Assembly (NCBI GenBank): GCA_017469525.1
Contig: JAFUGG010000023.1
Span: 1-46,190 of the forward strand
Source of the DNA: Bacteroidaceae bacterium
GTDB lineage: Bacteria > Bacteroidota > Bacteroidia > Bacteroidales > Bacteroidaceae
Length of the DNA stretch: 46,190 bases
Direction of reading: 5' to 3'
Part shown: positions 7,912 to 13,964 of the stretch, in pieces
Position numbering within the stretch: position 1 is the first letter of the stretch
Layout: the number at the start of each line of letters is the position of its first letter
Program-made: the position numbers and the translations under genes
The notes under the pieces: generated by a model
The model's input: only the letters and a program-made list of their open reading frames with translations
Database searches by the model: none
What the model was told of the DNA's origin: nothing

Positions 7912-7971
7912 TTCACATTTCCCGCCCTTCACATGAATGGCAAGTACCCACTCGTCACCCAGTAGAAACCA

Positions 7972-8805
7972 ATGCGAAGACTTAAGAAGAAGATATTCCT
8001 CGGCCTGTTCGGCGGCACGGTGCTGCTGCTCGGAGCGGTCAGATTGGTGTGTCCCGAGGTGACGGGCCATGTGGAGGAGGAAGAAACGCCTGCAGTGAAG
8101 GACACTTGTCTCACACGTGAGACAACAATTTCTCACACGCGAGACAAAGATGTCTCACACGTGAGACAAGCCGACACGGCACAGGGCGTCAGCCTGCCCT
8201 CCGTGGAGCAAGACTCCGCGGGCCGCAGGAAGTGGCACCCCGTCCTTAGTGTCCCTTCGTATGCCGCCTGCTTCCCCGACGTGCAGGACGTGCAGATTGC
8301 GGCCGCCAAGCAGTGGGGCGTCAGTCCGGTTCGCAATAGGCAGGAGGCCGAACGCCGCAGGAAAGAGCTCGTCTATATTGGTGCCAATCCCTTCTACTGC
8401 ATCGATAAAGGGATGACTCACAGCATCCCATACCTCGTTCCCCGTGCCAGCCATCTGCTTTCGATGATAGGTCGCAACTATCTCGACAGCCTGTATGTAA
8501 AAGGTATTCCACTCCATCAGATTATCGTGTCGAGTGTCCTGAGGACGCAGGACGATGTGGCTCGCCTCCAGCAGCGTAATGGGAATGCCACTGAGCAGAG
8601 TTGCCACCTCTTCGGCACCACGTTCGACATCTGCTATAATCGCTTCTCCACGGTCTCTCCGCCCGGAGAGCCGGAGCGCCGTGCCGTGCAGAGCGACACG
8701 CTCAAATGGGTGCTCTCTGAGGTGCTCCGCGATGTCCGCGAGCAGGGACGCTGCTACATCAAGTACGAGGTCAAGCAGGGCTGCTTCCATATTACCGTTA
8801 GATAG
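7972..8805 (+). CDS. DUF5715-family protein, probable M15-like peptidase in the periplasm
   Basis: A basic N-terminus and one hydrophobic segment (about residues 7-27) suggest a signal anchor. The C-terminal half (about 150-277) resembles the VanY/M15 D-Ala-D-Ala carboxypeptidase fold: SSVLRTQDDVARL, then SCHLFGTTFDI with His212 and Asp219 spaced as in the M15 zinc site, and His273 in CFHITV as a possible third ligand. The glutamate that usually precedes the third ligand is not obvious, so catalysis is uncertain. Between the membrane segment and the domain, residues about 46-68 are encoded by three 22-bp repeat units (8109-8174), reading as a linker with TRET, HTRD and HVRQ. A role in cell-wall trimming is inference. 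Not in an obvious operon. Confidence 0.8.
   Translation: MRRLKKKIFLGLFGGTVLLLGAVRLVCPEVTGHVEEEETPAVKDTCLTRETTISHTRDKDVSHVRQADTAQGVSLPSVEQDSAGRRKWHPVLSVPSYAACFPDVQDVQIAAAKQWGVSPVRNRQEAERRRKELVYIGANPFYCIDKGMTHSIPYLVPRASHLLSMIGRNYLDSLYVKGIPLHQIIVSSVLRTQDDVARLQQRNGNATEQSCHLFGTTFDICYNRFSTVSPPGEPERRAVQSDTLKWVLSEVLRDVREQGRCYIKYEVKQGCFHITVR
8109..8174. repeat. 22-bp tandem array (3 units) inside the DUF5715 gene
   Basis: Units begin at 8109, 8131 and 8153. Each starts TCTCACACGTGAGACA (CGCG in the middle unit), a near-perfect 14-bp dyad, followed by a variable six bases. Heads CACGTGAG / CACGCGAG are shared with the array at 44894-44981. Confidence 0.92.
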
Positions 8806-8907
8806 TTAAAAAAAGTTACTGCCAGCCGCTCCGATTAAACTTTCCGGCCTCCGATTAAGTCAAAGGAGTGTGACAAGAACATAAGTAACATAACCAAATT
8901 AACTAAA

Positions 8908-9477
8908 ATGAGAAAGACAATTATCCTGGCAGTCCTGGCTCTCATGAGCAGTACAGCCGTGTTCGCCCAAGAGCGAATGAGTGAAGAAGAACGTGCAAAA
9001 GCCATCTCCGAGCGCATAGAGAAAGCTGCCGACCGCATGGCTGGTGACTTCAAGCTGAAGGACGACGCGAAGAAGTCCTTTGTGGAAACCTACACAGCCT
9101 ACCAGAAGGAAATGTTCGCCACCAACCAGATGCAAGGCCAACGTCTGCAGCGCGACGACCGCGACGGCGAGAAGAAAGAACTGACCGACGAAGAGGCTCA
9201 GGCAAGAATCAAAGAGAACTTCGAGCGTCAGGAAAAGCAGATTCAGACGATGCAAAAGCGTCTGGAGGTTCAGAAGAAGTATGCCGAGGAGTTTGGCAAA
9301 GTGCTCACTCCGAAGCAAGTGCTCAAGGTGCTCAATCCTGAGCGCAGAGGAAACAACCGCGAACAAGGCCAGCAGCGCGGTCAGGGAAACGGCGAGCGTC
9401 GCGGCGGCTTCGGTGAAGGCGGCCCGCGTGGCGGCTTCGGCGGAGGTCCGAGAGGTGGCTTCGGCGGAGGCTTCTAA
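8908..9477 (+). CDS. Secreted Spy/CpxP-like protein, DUF4890 type
   Basis: A 189-residue protein with a clear Sec signal (residues 1-20, ending VFA-QE). The mature part is a charged, helix-rich region (about 22-150), with a pattern like LTxxQ proteins: LTDEEA and LTPKQ (133-137), the latter in the spacing seen in Spy/CpxP-type periplasmic chaperones. A Gly/Arg-rich tail (about 163-189) repeats GGFG and PRGGFGGG. The family is common in Prevotella and relatives and its function is not established. Stand-alone gene, closed by a strong terminator at 9505-9542. Confidence 0.8.
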   Translation: MRKTIILAVLALMSSTAVFAQERMSEEERAKAISERIEKAADRMAGDFKLKDDAKKSFVETYTAYQKEMFATNQMQGQRLQRDDRDGEKKELTDEEAQARIKENFERQEKQIQTMQKRLEVQKKYAEEFGKVLTPKQVLKVLNPERRGNNREQGQQRGQGNGERRGGFGEGGPRGGFGGGPRGGFGGGF

Positions 9478-9504
9478 CCACTAAAATATATCGCTCTGAC
9501 AAAG

Positions 9505-9542
9505 AAAAAAGTCCAAAGTCTTGCCGCTTTGGACTTTTTTTT
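9505..9542 (+). terminator. Intrinsic terminator after the DUF4890 gene
   Basis: A 14-bp perfect stem (AAAAAAGTCCAAAG / CTTTGGACTTTTTT), an 8-base loop and a run of Ts. The T run directly abuts the next promoter (9544). Confidence 0.92.
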
Positions 9543-9543
9543 G

Positions 9544-9551
9544 TAAGTTTG
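9544..9551 (+). promoter_or_regulatory. Bacteroidetes -7 box for the saccharopine dehydrogenase-family gene
   Basis: TAAGTTTG, a full TAnnTTTG match, 27 bp before ATG 9579. Supports that start over the upstream in-frame codon at 9549. Confidence 0.65.
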
Positions 9552-9578
9552 CATTCGCTAACAAAACTAATAATCACT

Positions 9579-10898
9579 ATGGGAAAAGTTCTTATCATAG
9601 GAGCGGGAGGCGTCGCAACCGTCGCCGCTCACAAGGTTTGTCAGAACCCTGACACGTTCACGGAAGTCATGATTGCCAGTCGCACGGAAAAGAAATGCAT
9701 CGCCTTGGCCGAAGTTCTCAAGAAGAAATACGGCACGCAGGTCAAGACGGCGCGGGTGGATGCAGACAGTGTGGAACAACTCGTAAGGCTGTTCAGTAGC
9801 TACAAGCCCGACCTGGTGATGAACCTCGCGTTGCCCTATCAGGACCTCACCATCATGGAAGCCTGCCTGCAGACAGGGTGCAACTACCTCGACACAGCCA
9901 ACTACGAGCCGAAGGACGAGGCGCACTTCGAGTACTCATGGCAATGGGCGTATCGCGAACGCTTTGAGAAGGCCGGCCTCTGCGCTATCCTCGGCTGCGG
10001 CTTCGACCCCGGAGTGACCAGCATCTTTACCGCCTATGCCGCCAAACATCACTTTGATGAGATTCAGTACCTCGACATCGTGGACTGCAACGCAGGCAAT
10101 CACCACAAGGCATTCGCTACGAACTTCAATCCGGAAATCAATATCCGGGAGATTACGCAGAAGGGTCTCTACTGGGAGAACGGCAAGTATATCGAGACGG
10201 AACCCATGGAGATTCACAAGCCCCTGACCTATCCCGGCATCGGTCCCAAGGAGAGTTATCTGCTCCATCACGAGGAGATAGAGTCGCTTGTGATTAACTA
10301 TCCCACCATCAAAAGGGCACGTTTCTGGATGACCTTCGGTCAGCAGTACCTCACCTACCTTGACGTCATCCAGAACATCGGCATGAGTCGCATCGACGAA
10401 GTTATCTACGAGGCACCGCTCGCAGAAGAGAGGTTAGAGGTTAGTGGTGAGAGGTTAGAGGATACCAACGCCCATTGCAATCCTCTAACCCCTAACCCCT
10501 CACCCCTAACCTCCAAGCCGAAGACCGTCAAAGTCAAGATTGTGCCCTTGCAATTCCTTAAGGCTGTGCTGCCCAACCCGCAGGACCTCGGCGAGAACTA
10601 TGATGGTGAGACCAGCATCGGCTGTCGCATCCGTGGTCTCAGAGGTGGCGACGAGCATACATATTATATATATAATAACTGCTCGCACCAGGCCGCATAC
10701 GAAGAGACAGGCATGCAAGGCGTCAGCTACACGACGGGTGTGCCGGCCATGATTGGTGCCATGATGTTCCTCAAAGGCCTTTGGAGCAAACCAGGCGTGC
10801 ATAACGTCGAGGAGTTCGACCCAGACCCCTTCATGGAGCAACTCAACAAGCAGGGCCTTCCCTGGCATGAAATCCACGACGGCGACCTGGAGCTTTGA
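9579..10898 (+). CDS. Saccharopine dehydrogenase-family enzyme, probable carboxy(nor)spermidine dehydrogenase
   Basis: A 439-residue NAD(P)H-dependent enzyme with a Rossmann loop VLIIGAGGVATVAAHK at the N-terminus, DLVMNLALPYQDL, and GCGFDPGVTSIFTAY, the pattern of the Lys9/saccharopine dehydrogenase-like family. In Bacteroidetes the relatives act as carboxynorspermidine/carboxyspermidine dehydrogenases, which condense aspartate semialdehyde with a diamine in the alternative spermidine route. The decarboxylase partner is not in this window. Residues about 284-312 are encoded by an inverted pair of heptamer arrays (10430-10513), read in frame with little disruption on either side (LEVSGERLED and CNPLTPNPSPLT). 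Substrate choice is family inference. Confidence 0.85.
   Translation: MGKVLIIGAGGVATVAAHKVCQNPDTFTEVMIASRTEKKCIALAEVLKKKYGTQVKTARVDADSVEQLVRLFSSYKPDLVMNLALPYQDLTIMEACLQTGCNYLDTANYEPKDEAHFEYSWQWAYRERFEKAGLCAILGCGFDPGVTSIFTAYAAKHHFDEIQYLDIVDCNAGNHHKAFATNFNPEINIREITQKGLYWENGKYIETEPMEIHKPLTYPGIGPKESYLLHHEEIESLVINYPTIKRARFWMTFGQQYLTYLDVIQNIGMSRIDEVIYEAPLAEERLEVSGERLEDTNAHCNPLTPNPSPLTSKPKTVKVKIVPLQFLKAVLPNPQDLGENYDGETSIGCRIRGLRGGDEHTYYIYNNCSHQAAYEETGMQGVSYTTGVPAMIGAMMFLKGLWSKPGVHNVEEFDPDPFMEQLNKQGLPWHEIHDGDLEL
10430..10513. repeat. Inverted pair of heptamer arrays inside the saccharopine dehydrogenase-family gene
   Basis: Arm 10430-10463 is built from GAGGTTA units (with GTGGTGA). Arm 10480-10513 is built from TAACCCC units (with TCACCCC and TAACCTC), imperfectly complementary. 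The spacer is 16 bp. The period is 7 bp in both arms. Confidence 0.88.
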
Positions 10899-10901
10899 AG
10901 T

Positions 10902-10929
10902 GGTTAGTGGTTAGAGGTTAGTGGTTAGA
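10902..10929. repeat. Heptamer array upstream of the four-helix-bundle gene
   Basis: Four 7-bp units alternating GGTTAGT and GGTTAGA. Inverted relative to the array at 11372-11399. Confidence 0.9.
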
Positions 10930-10956
10930 GAATAGTTTTTGGAAGCTGGATGTGCG

Positions 10957-11328
10957 ATGGAGGATTTTTATTATAGGAAGCTCTTAGTCTATCAACAGTC
11001 AATGCTGCTGTTAGCAGACGTCTACAATCTCACCAAGAAGTTCCCGCCACAGGAATCATACGGCCTGACTAACCAAATTCAACGTGCTGCGGTATCGATA
11101 CCTTCTAACATTGCAGAAGGCATGGGCAGGTTCTCGATAAAGGAACGAATACACTTCCTCGAAGTCAGCAACGGTTCGCTCATGGAGGTGATGTGCCAAT
11201 TTGAGATTGCTCATCTGTTGGGCTACATCACGGCAACCGAAATGGAAACGCAGGAAAAGAGGATCGCTACTATAGCAAAGATGATAATAGGTTTGAGAAA
11301 TAATTTAAAAGAAAAGAAAGATGTATAA
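10957..11328 (+). CDS. Four-helix-bundle protein (S23 / 23S rRNA intervening-sequence family)
   Basis: A 123-residue protein from ATG 10957. The frame is open six codons further to a TTG at 10939. Family hallmarks: LLVYQQSMLLLADVY, TKKFPPQESYGLTNQIQRAA, VSIPSNIAEGMGR and FLEVSNGSLMEV, with a helical C-terminal half. The family was first seen inside intervening sequences of 23S rRNA genes and is also found as stand-alone genes; its job is unknown. A related fold serves as Avd in diversity-generating retroelements, but no reverse transcriptase is present here. The gene is bracketed by inverted heptamer arrays (10902-10929 and 11372-11399), which makes it look like an inserted cassette between the saccharopine-family gene and recA. 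Confidence 0.88.
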   Translation: MEDFYYRKLLVYQQSMLLLADVYNLTKKFPPQESYGLTNQIQRAAVSIPSNIAEGMGRFSIKERIHFLEVSNGSLMEVMCQFEIAHLLGYITATEMETQEKRIATIAKMIIGLRNNLKEKKDV

Positions 11329-11371
11329 CATGGTTATGGATATAGGATTCAGGGGCTCAGGTACAATCCTC

Positions 11372-11399
11372 TAACCCCTAACCTCTAACCCCTAACCCC
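11372..11399. repeat. Heptamer array downstream of the four-helix-bundle gene, just before recA
   Basis: Four 7-bp units: TAACCCC, TAACCTC, TAACCCC, TAACCCC, preceded by CAATCCTC, which also precedes the arm at 10480. It ends 14 bp before the recA ATG, so it lies in the recA leader or promoter region. Confidence 0.9.
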
Positions 11400-11413
11400 C
11401 AAAAATCACAACT

Positions 11414-12445
11414 ATGGCAAAAAAAGAAAACGAAGCAGCTGCCCCTGGGCAGCAGAGCGAGAAGCTGAAGGCGCTGCAGGCGGCTATGGCGAAGATAGAG
11501 AAGGACTTCGGCAAGGGCTCCATCATGAAGCTGGGCGAAGAGAAGATTGATAATATCCAGGTCATCCCGACGGGCTCCATCGCCTTGGACTACGCGCTGG
11601 GCGTGGGCGGCTATCCGAGGGGACGAATCGTTGAGATATATGGCCCCGAGTCTTCCGGCAAGACGACTTTGGCCTTGCATGCTATGGCCGAGGCTCAGAA
11701 GCAGGGCGGCATTGCTGCCTTCATCGATGCCGAACATGCCTTCGACCGCTTCTATGCTGCCAATCTCGGCGTGAATGTTGATGAACTTCTCATCTCTCAA
11801 CCCGACAACGGAGAGCAGGCCCTCGACATTGCCGACCAGTTGATTCGCAGCGCGGCCGTCGATATCATCGTCATCGACTCTGTGGCTGCCCTCACTCCCA
11901 AAGCAGAAATCGAGGGCGACATGGGCGACAACAAGGTCGGACTGCAAGCCCGCCTGATGAGCCAAGCCCTCAGGAAACTCACCGCCACCATCAACAAGAC
12001 GAACACCACTTGCATTTTCATCAACCAGCTCCGCGAGAAGATAGGCATCATGTTCGGCAATCCCGAGACCACCACGGGCGGCAACGCCCTGAAGTTCTAC
12101 GCGTCGGTCCGCCTCGACATCCGCAAGTCATCGGCCATCAAGGACGGCGACAACGTCATCGGCAACGAGGTGAAGGTGAAGGTGGTGAAGAACAAAGTGG
12201 CGCCTCCATTCCGTCGTGCTGAGTTCGAAATCATGTATGGCGAAGGCATCTGCCGTGTGGGCGAGGTGGTCGACCTTGGCACAAACTTCAATATCCTCGA
12301 GAAGAGCGGCTCGTGGTACAGTTACAATGGCAGCAAGCTGGGACAGGGCAAGGAGGCCACGAAAGCAGTCCTGCGCGACAACCCCGAGCTTTGCGACGAA
12401 GTCACGGCCAAGATCTACGAGGCCATGAAAGAGAAGAAAGAGTGA
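11414..12445 (+). CDS. recA: Recombinase RecA
   Basis: DNA-dependent ATPase for strand exchange and SOS-type regulation. The 343-residue protein has Walker [10 protein letters not shown] (77-85), [20 protein letters not shown], loop L2 region [22 protein letters not shown], and [13 protein letters not shown], all as in the family. The C-terminal acidic tail is short and ends AMKEKKE. The immediate upstream sequence is a heptamer array and no TAnnTTTG box was found between the array and the start. recA may therefore be read from further upstream. A hairpin terminator follows at 12522. Confidence 0.98.
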   Translation: MAKKENEAAAPGQQSEKLKALQAAMAKIEKDFGKGSIMKLGEEKIDNIQVIPTGSIALDYALGVGGYPRGRIVEIYGPESSGKTTLALHAMAEAQKQGGIAAFIDAEHAFDRFYAANLGVNVDELLISQPDNGEQALDIADQLIRSAAVDIIVIDSVAALTPKAEIEGDMGDNKVGLQARLMSQALRKLTATINKTNTTCIFINQLREKIGIMFGNPETTTGGNALKFYASVRLDIRKSSAIKDGDNVIGNEVKVKVVKNKVAPPFRRAEFEIMYGEGICRVGEVVDLGTNFNILEKSGSWYSYNGSKLGQGKEATKAVLRDNPELCDEVTAKIYEAMKEKKE

Positions 12446-12521
12446 CTGCAAACAGTGAGTGACGAGCAAGAGGATTTGTCTTCTGTCTGAGGGAGGCAAA
12501 CGAAAGACGAAACATAACAGG

Positions 12522-12559
12522 GAGCGGCACATCGTGCGAAACGGTGCGCCGCTCTTTTT
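12522..12559 (+). terminator. Probable intrinsic terminator after recA
   Basis: GAGCGGCAC pairs with GTGCGCCGCTC (one bulge) around a loop, then TTTTTA. About 75 bp after the recA stop. Confidence 0.75.
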
Positions 12560-12596
12560 ATGCCATTCAGTTACCCGACTTGGCAGGTCGATTTCA

Positions 12597-12662
12597 TTGC
12601 ACGTACATGTATATGCAATTGCACATACATGTAAATGCAATTGCATATACATGTACATGCAA
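12597..12662. repeat. 22-bp tandem array (3 units) with double palindromes
   Basis: Units begin at 12597, 12619 and 12641. Each carries the dyad TACATGTA (or ACATGTA) in its centre, and the unit junction carries TGCAATTGCA, so the whole array can fold on itself. Exact 22-bp period. Confidence 0.93.
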
Positions 12663-12783
12663 TGAACTTGGCTCGCTGTGTTGGGTTCTTAGACAGCCCA
12701 AATTGGGTGGTTTCCGTTGTTAATATTCGTTATCAACCAGCAGAAATAGGGTCGGGAAACCTGTCTGTTTGCCAAAATTTTCG

Positions 12784-12791
12784 TACTTTTG
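12784..12791 (+). promoter_or_regulatory. Bacteroidetes -7 box for the sigma/anti-sigma/barrel operon
   Basis: TACTTTTG, a full TAnnTTTG match, 65 bp before the sigma ATG. A TTTG at 12768-12771 is too close to be the usual -33 partner. Confidence 0.6.
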
Positions 12792-12855
12792 TGTAGTTTT
12801 TTGCTTTCGGGGTTAGTTTTTTCGGCCTCTGAGGGGTATTATAAGTAAAGACGTG

Positions 12856-13332
12856 ATGGAACGAGAGACCGTAAGGCGGCTGTTCATGCAGCACTATGCC
12901 CGGATGTACAGAGTGGCGCAGACGCTGCTCCTGGACGGGCAGGAGAGCGAGGATGTCTGTAGCGATATCTTCGAGAGCCTGCTTCGTGGCGAGACGGAAC
13001 TCGTGCCGGGGACGGAGGAGCAGTACTTGCTGACGAGCGTCAGGAACCGCTGCTTGAAGCGATTAAGGCACAAAGCCATTGAAAAAGCCCCCTCCCCGCT
13101 CCCCCTTTTGGGGAGTGCCTCAGAGGAGGATGAAAGGATGGCGGACATCGTGGAGTACGTCGTCGGACATCTCTCGGAACAGGACCGCCGCATCTTCGGC
13201 CTGCGCTTCACGGAAGGCTACAGCTACGAGGAGATTGCCGCGAAGGAGGGCATCAGCAAGGTTGCCGTGTGGAAACACCTGTCGCACATCATCACGTCCA
13301 TCAAAAGACAGTTTAATCCCAGAAGCTTATGA
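12856..13332 (+). CDS. ECF-type RNA polymerase sigma-70 factor
   Basis: A 158-residue extracytoplasmic-function sigma factor. Region 2 lies at about residues 5-75 (FMQHYARMYRVAQTLLLDGQ, SEDVCSDIFESLL). Region 4 lies at about 105-152 (LSEQDRRIFGLRFTEGYSYE, EIAAKEGISKVAVWKHLS with the helix-turn-helix). The start is ATG 12856; the GTG one codon upstream is less likely. The linker between regions 2 and 4 includes a repeat-like insertion, KAPSPLPLLGSAS, from a single-arm palindromic repeat at about 13085-13125. The stop overlaps the next gene by 4 bp (ATGA). It resembles the sigma factors that pair with FecR-like anti-sigmas and outer-membrane receptors in Bacteroidetes. Confidence 0.92.
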   Translation: MERETVRRLFMQHYARMYRVAQTLLLDGQESEDVCSDIFESLLRGETELVPGTEEQYLLTSVRNRCLKRLRHKAIEKAPSPLPLLGSASEEDERMADIVEYVVGHLSEQDRRIFGLRFTEGYSYEEIAAKEGISKVAVWKHLSHIITSIKRQFNPRSL

Positions 13333-13964
13333 ACCCTTCGTACGACAAAAAGCTGCTGCTCGACATGCAGGAGCACCCGGAGCGCTACTCCGACGAGCAG
13401 TTGGAGCAGGCGATGGCAGAACTCGACAGGGAGCCGGACACAGAGGCGGCATGGCAGAAGACCCTCTCCCGTCCTCTCCCTTGTAGGGAGAGGAGTGAAT
13501 ACAAATGGCAGCACAAACTTCTCCTCTCCCTGCAAGGGAGAGGTCGGGAGAGGGTCCGGGTGGCCGCAGCCATCCTTGCCTTTGCCTTCCTCGGCCTCAT
13601 GTCGTTGGCCGGTTATCGCGTCTTCTCCGACTGGCACAAGGCGCCGCAGGCCCCCGTGCAGGCCGACACGACGGCGGTGGAAGTGCATCGCTTCTACTAC
13701 GACGTGCTGGACGGCGACACCATCTTCCGCTTCGAGAACGTCCGCCTGGACAGTATTCTCACCATCGTCGGCAGGCATTACGACCGCCAGATAGTCTTCA
13801 AGGACAAGACCCTGCGCGGTCTCCGACTCTACATCACCTGCCATACTTCGCGAAAACTGGACGAGTTCGTGGAGACGCTGAACGTGTTCGACGGTGTCAG
13901 CCTCAGCCAGAATTTCGACACGCTATTTGTCAGGTCAGACGAAGCAAAGGAGGGCATGAGATGA
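13329..13964 (+). CDS. Short FecR-like anti-sigma protein with DUF4974 domain
   Basis: A 211-residue single-pass membrane protein. The membrane segment is at about residues 79-97 (AAAILAFAFLGLMSLAGYRV). The periplasmic part (about 118-205) matches the C-terminal domain of Bacteroidetes FecR proteins (DUF4974): FENVRLDSILTIVGRHYD, LYITCHTSRKLDEFVETLN and SLSQNFDTLFVR. The central FecR beta domain of full-length family members (about 320-380 residues) is absent. The cytoplasmic part is short and carries a 97-bp inverted-repeat insertion (13460-13556; residues about 45-76, TLSRPLPCRER and LLLSLQGRGRERV). Overlaps of 4 bp on both sides tie it to the sigma gene and to the barrel gene. Likely role: holding the sigma factor until a signal arrives from the barrel. 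Confidence 0.82.
   Translation: MNPSYDKKLLLDMQEHPERYSDEQLEQAMAELDREPDTEAAWQKTLSRPLPCRERSEYKWQHKLLLSLQGRGRERVRVAAAILAFAFLGLMSLAGYRVFSDWHKAPQAPVQADTTAVEVHRFYYDVLDGDTIFRFENVRLDSILTIVGRHYDRQIVFKDKTLRGLRLYITCHTSRKLDEFVETLNVFDGVSLSQNFDTLFVRSDEAKEGMR
13460..13556. repeat. Inverted-repeat insertion in the FecR-like gene (35-bp arms)
   Basis: Arms 13460-13494 and 13522-13556 are nearly perfect inverted copies (GACCCTCTCCCG, then a CCTCTCCCTTGTAGGGAGAGG-type dyad) with a 27-bp spacer. It falls just before the membrane segment. Same design as the tamL and aroE insertions with a different sequence version. Confidence 0.9.

Larger units (their letters stand above)
12446..12855. other. Gene-free interval between recA and the ECF sigma gene
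   Basis: Holds the recA terminator (12522-12559), a 22-bp array (12597-12662) and the sigma-gene -7 box (12784-12791). Nothing recognisable in 12663-12783. Confidence 0.75.

Noticed and set aside
10957..11328. Four-helix-bundle gene as Avd of a diversity-generating retroelement
   Set aside because: No reverse transcriptase, template repeat or variable repeat was seen nearby; the sequence fits the stand-alone S23-like group.
12128..12658. Minus-strand open frame reading the 12597-12662 array as a Met/Tyr/Cys/His-rich peptide
   Set aside because: It depends on the palindromic array and then shadows recA; no support as a gene.
13505..13960. Earlier start for the STN barrel gene
   Set aside because: The upstream frame only shadows the FecR-like gene. 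ATG 13961 gives a signal peptide and the ATGA overlap.
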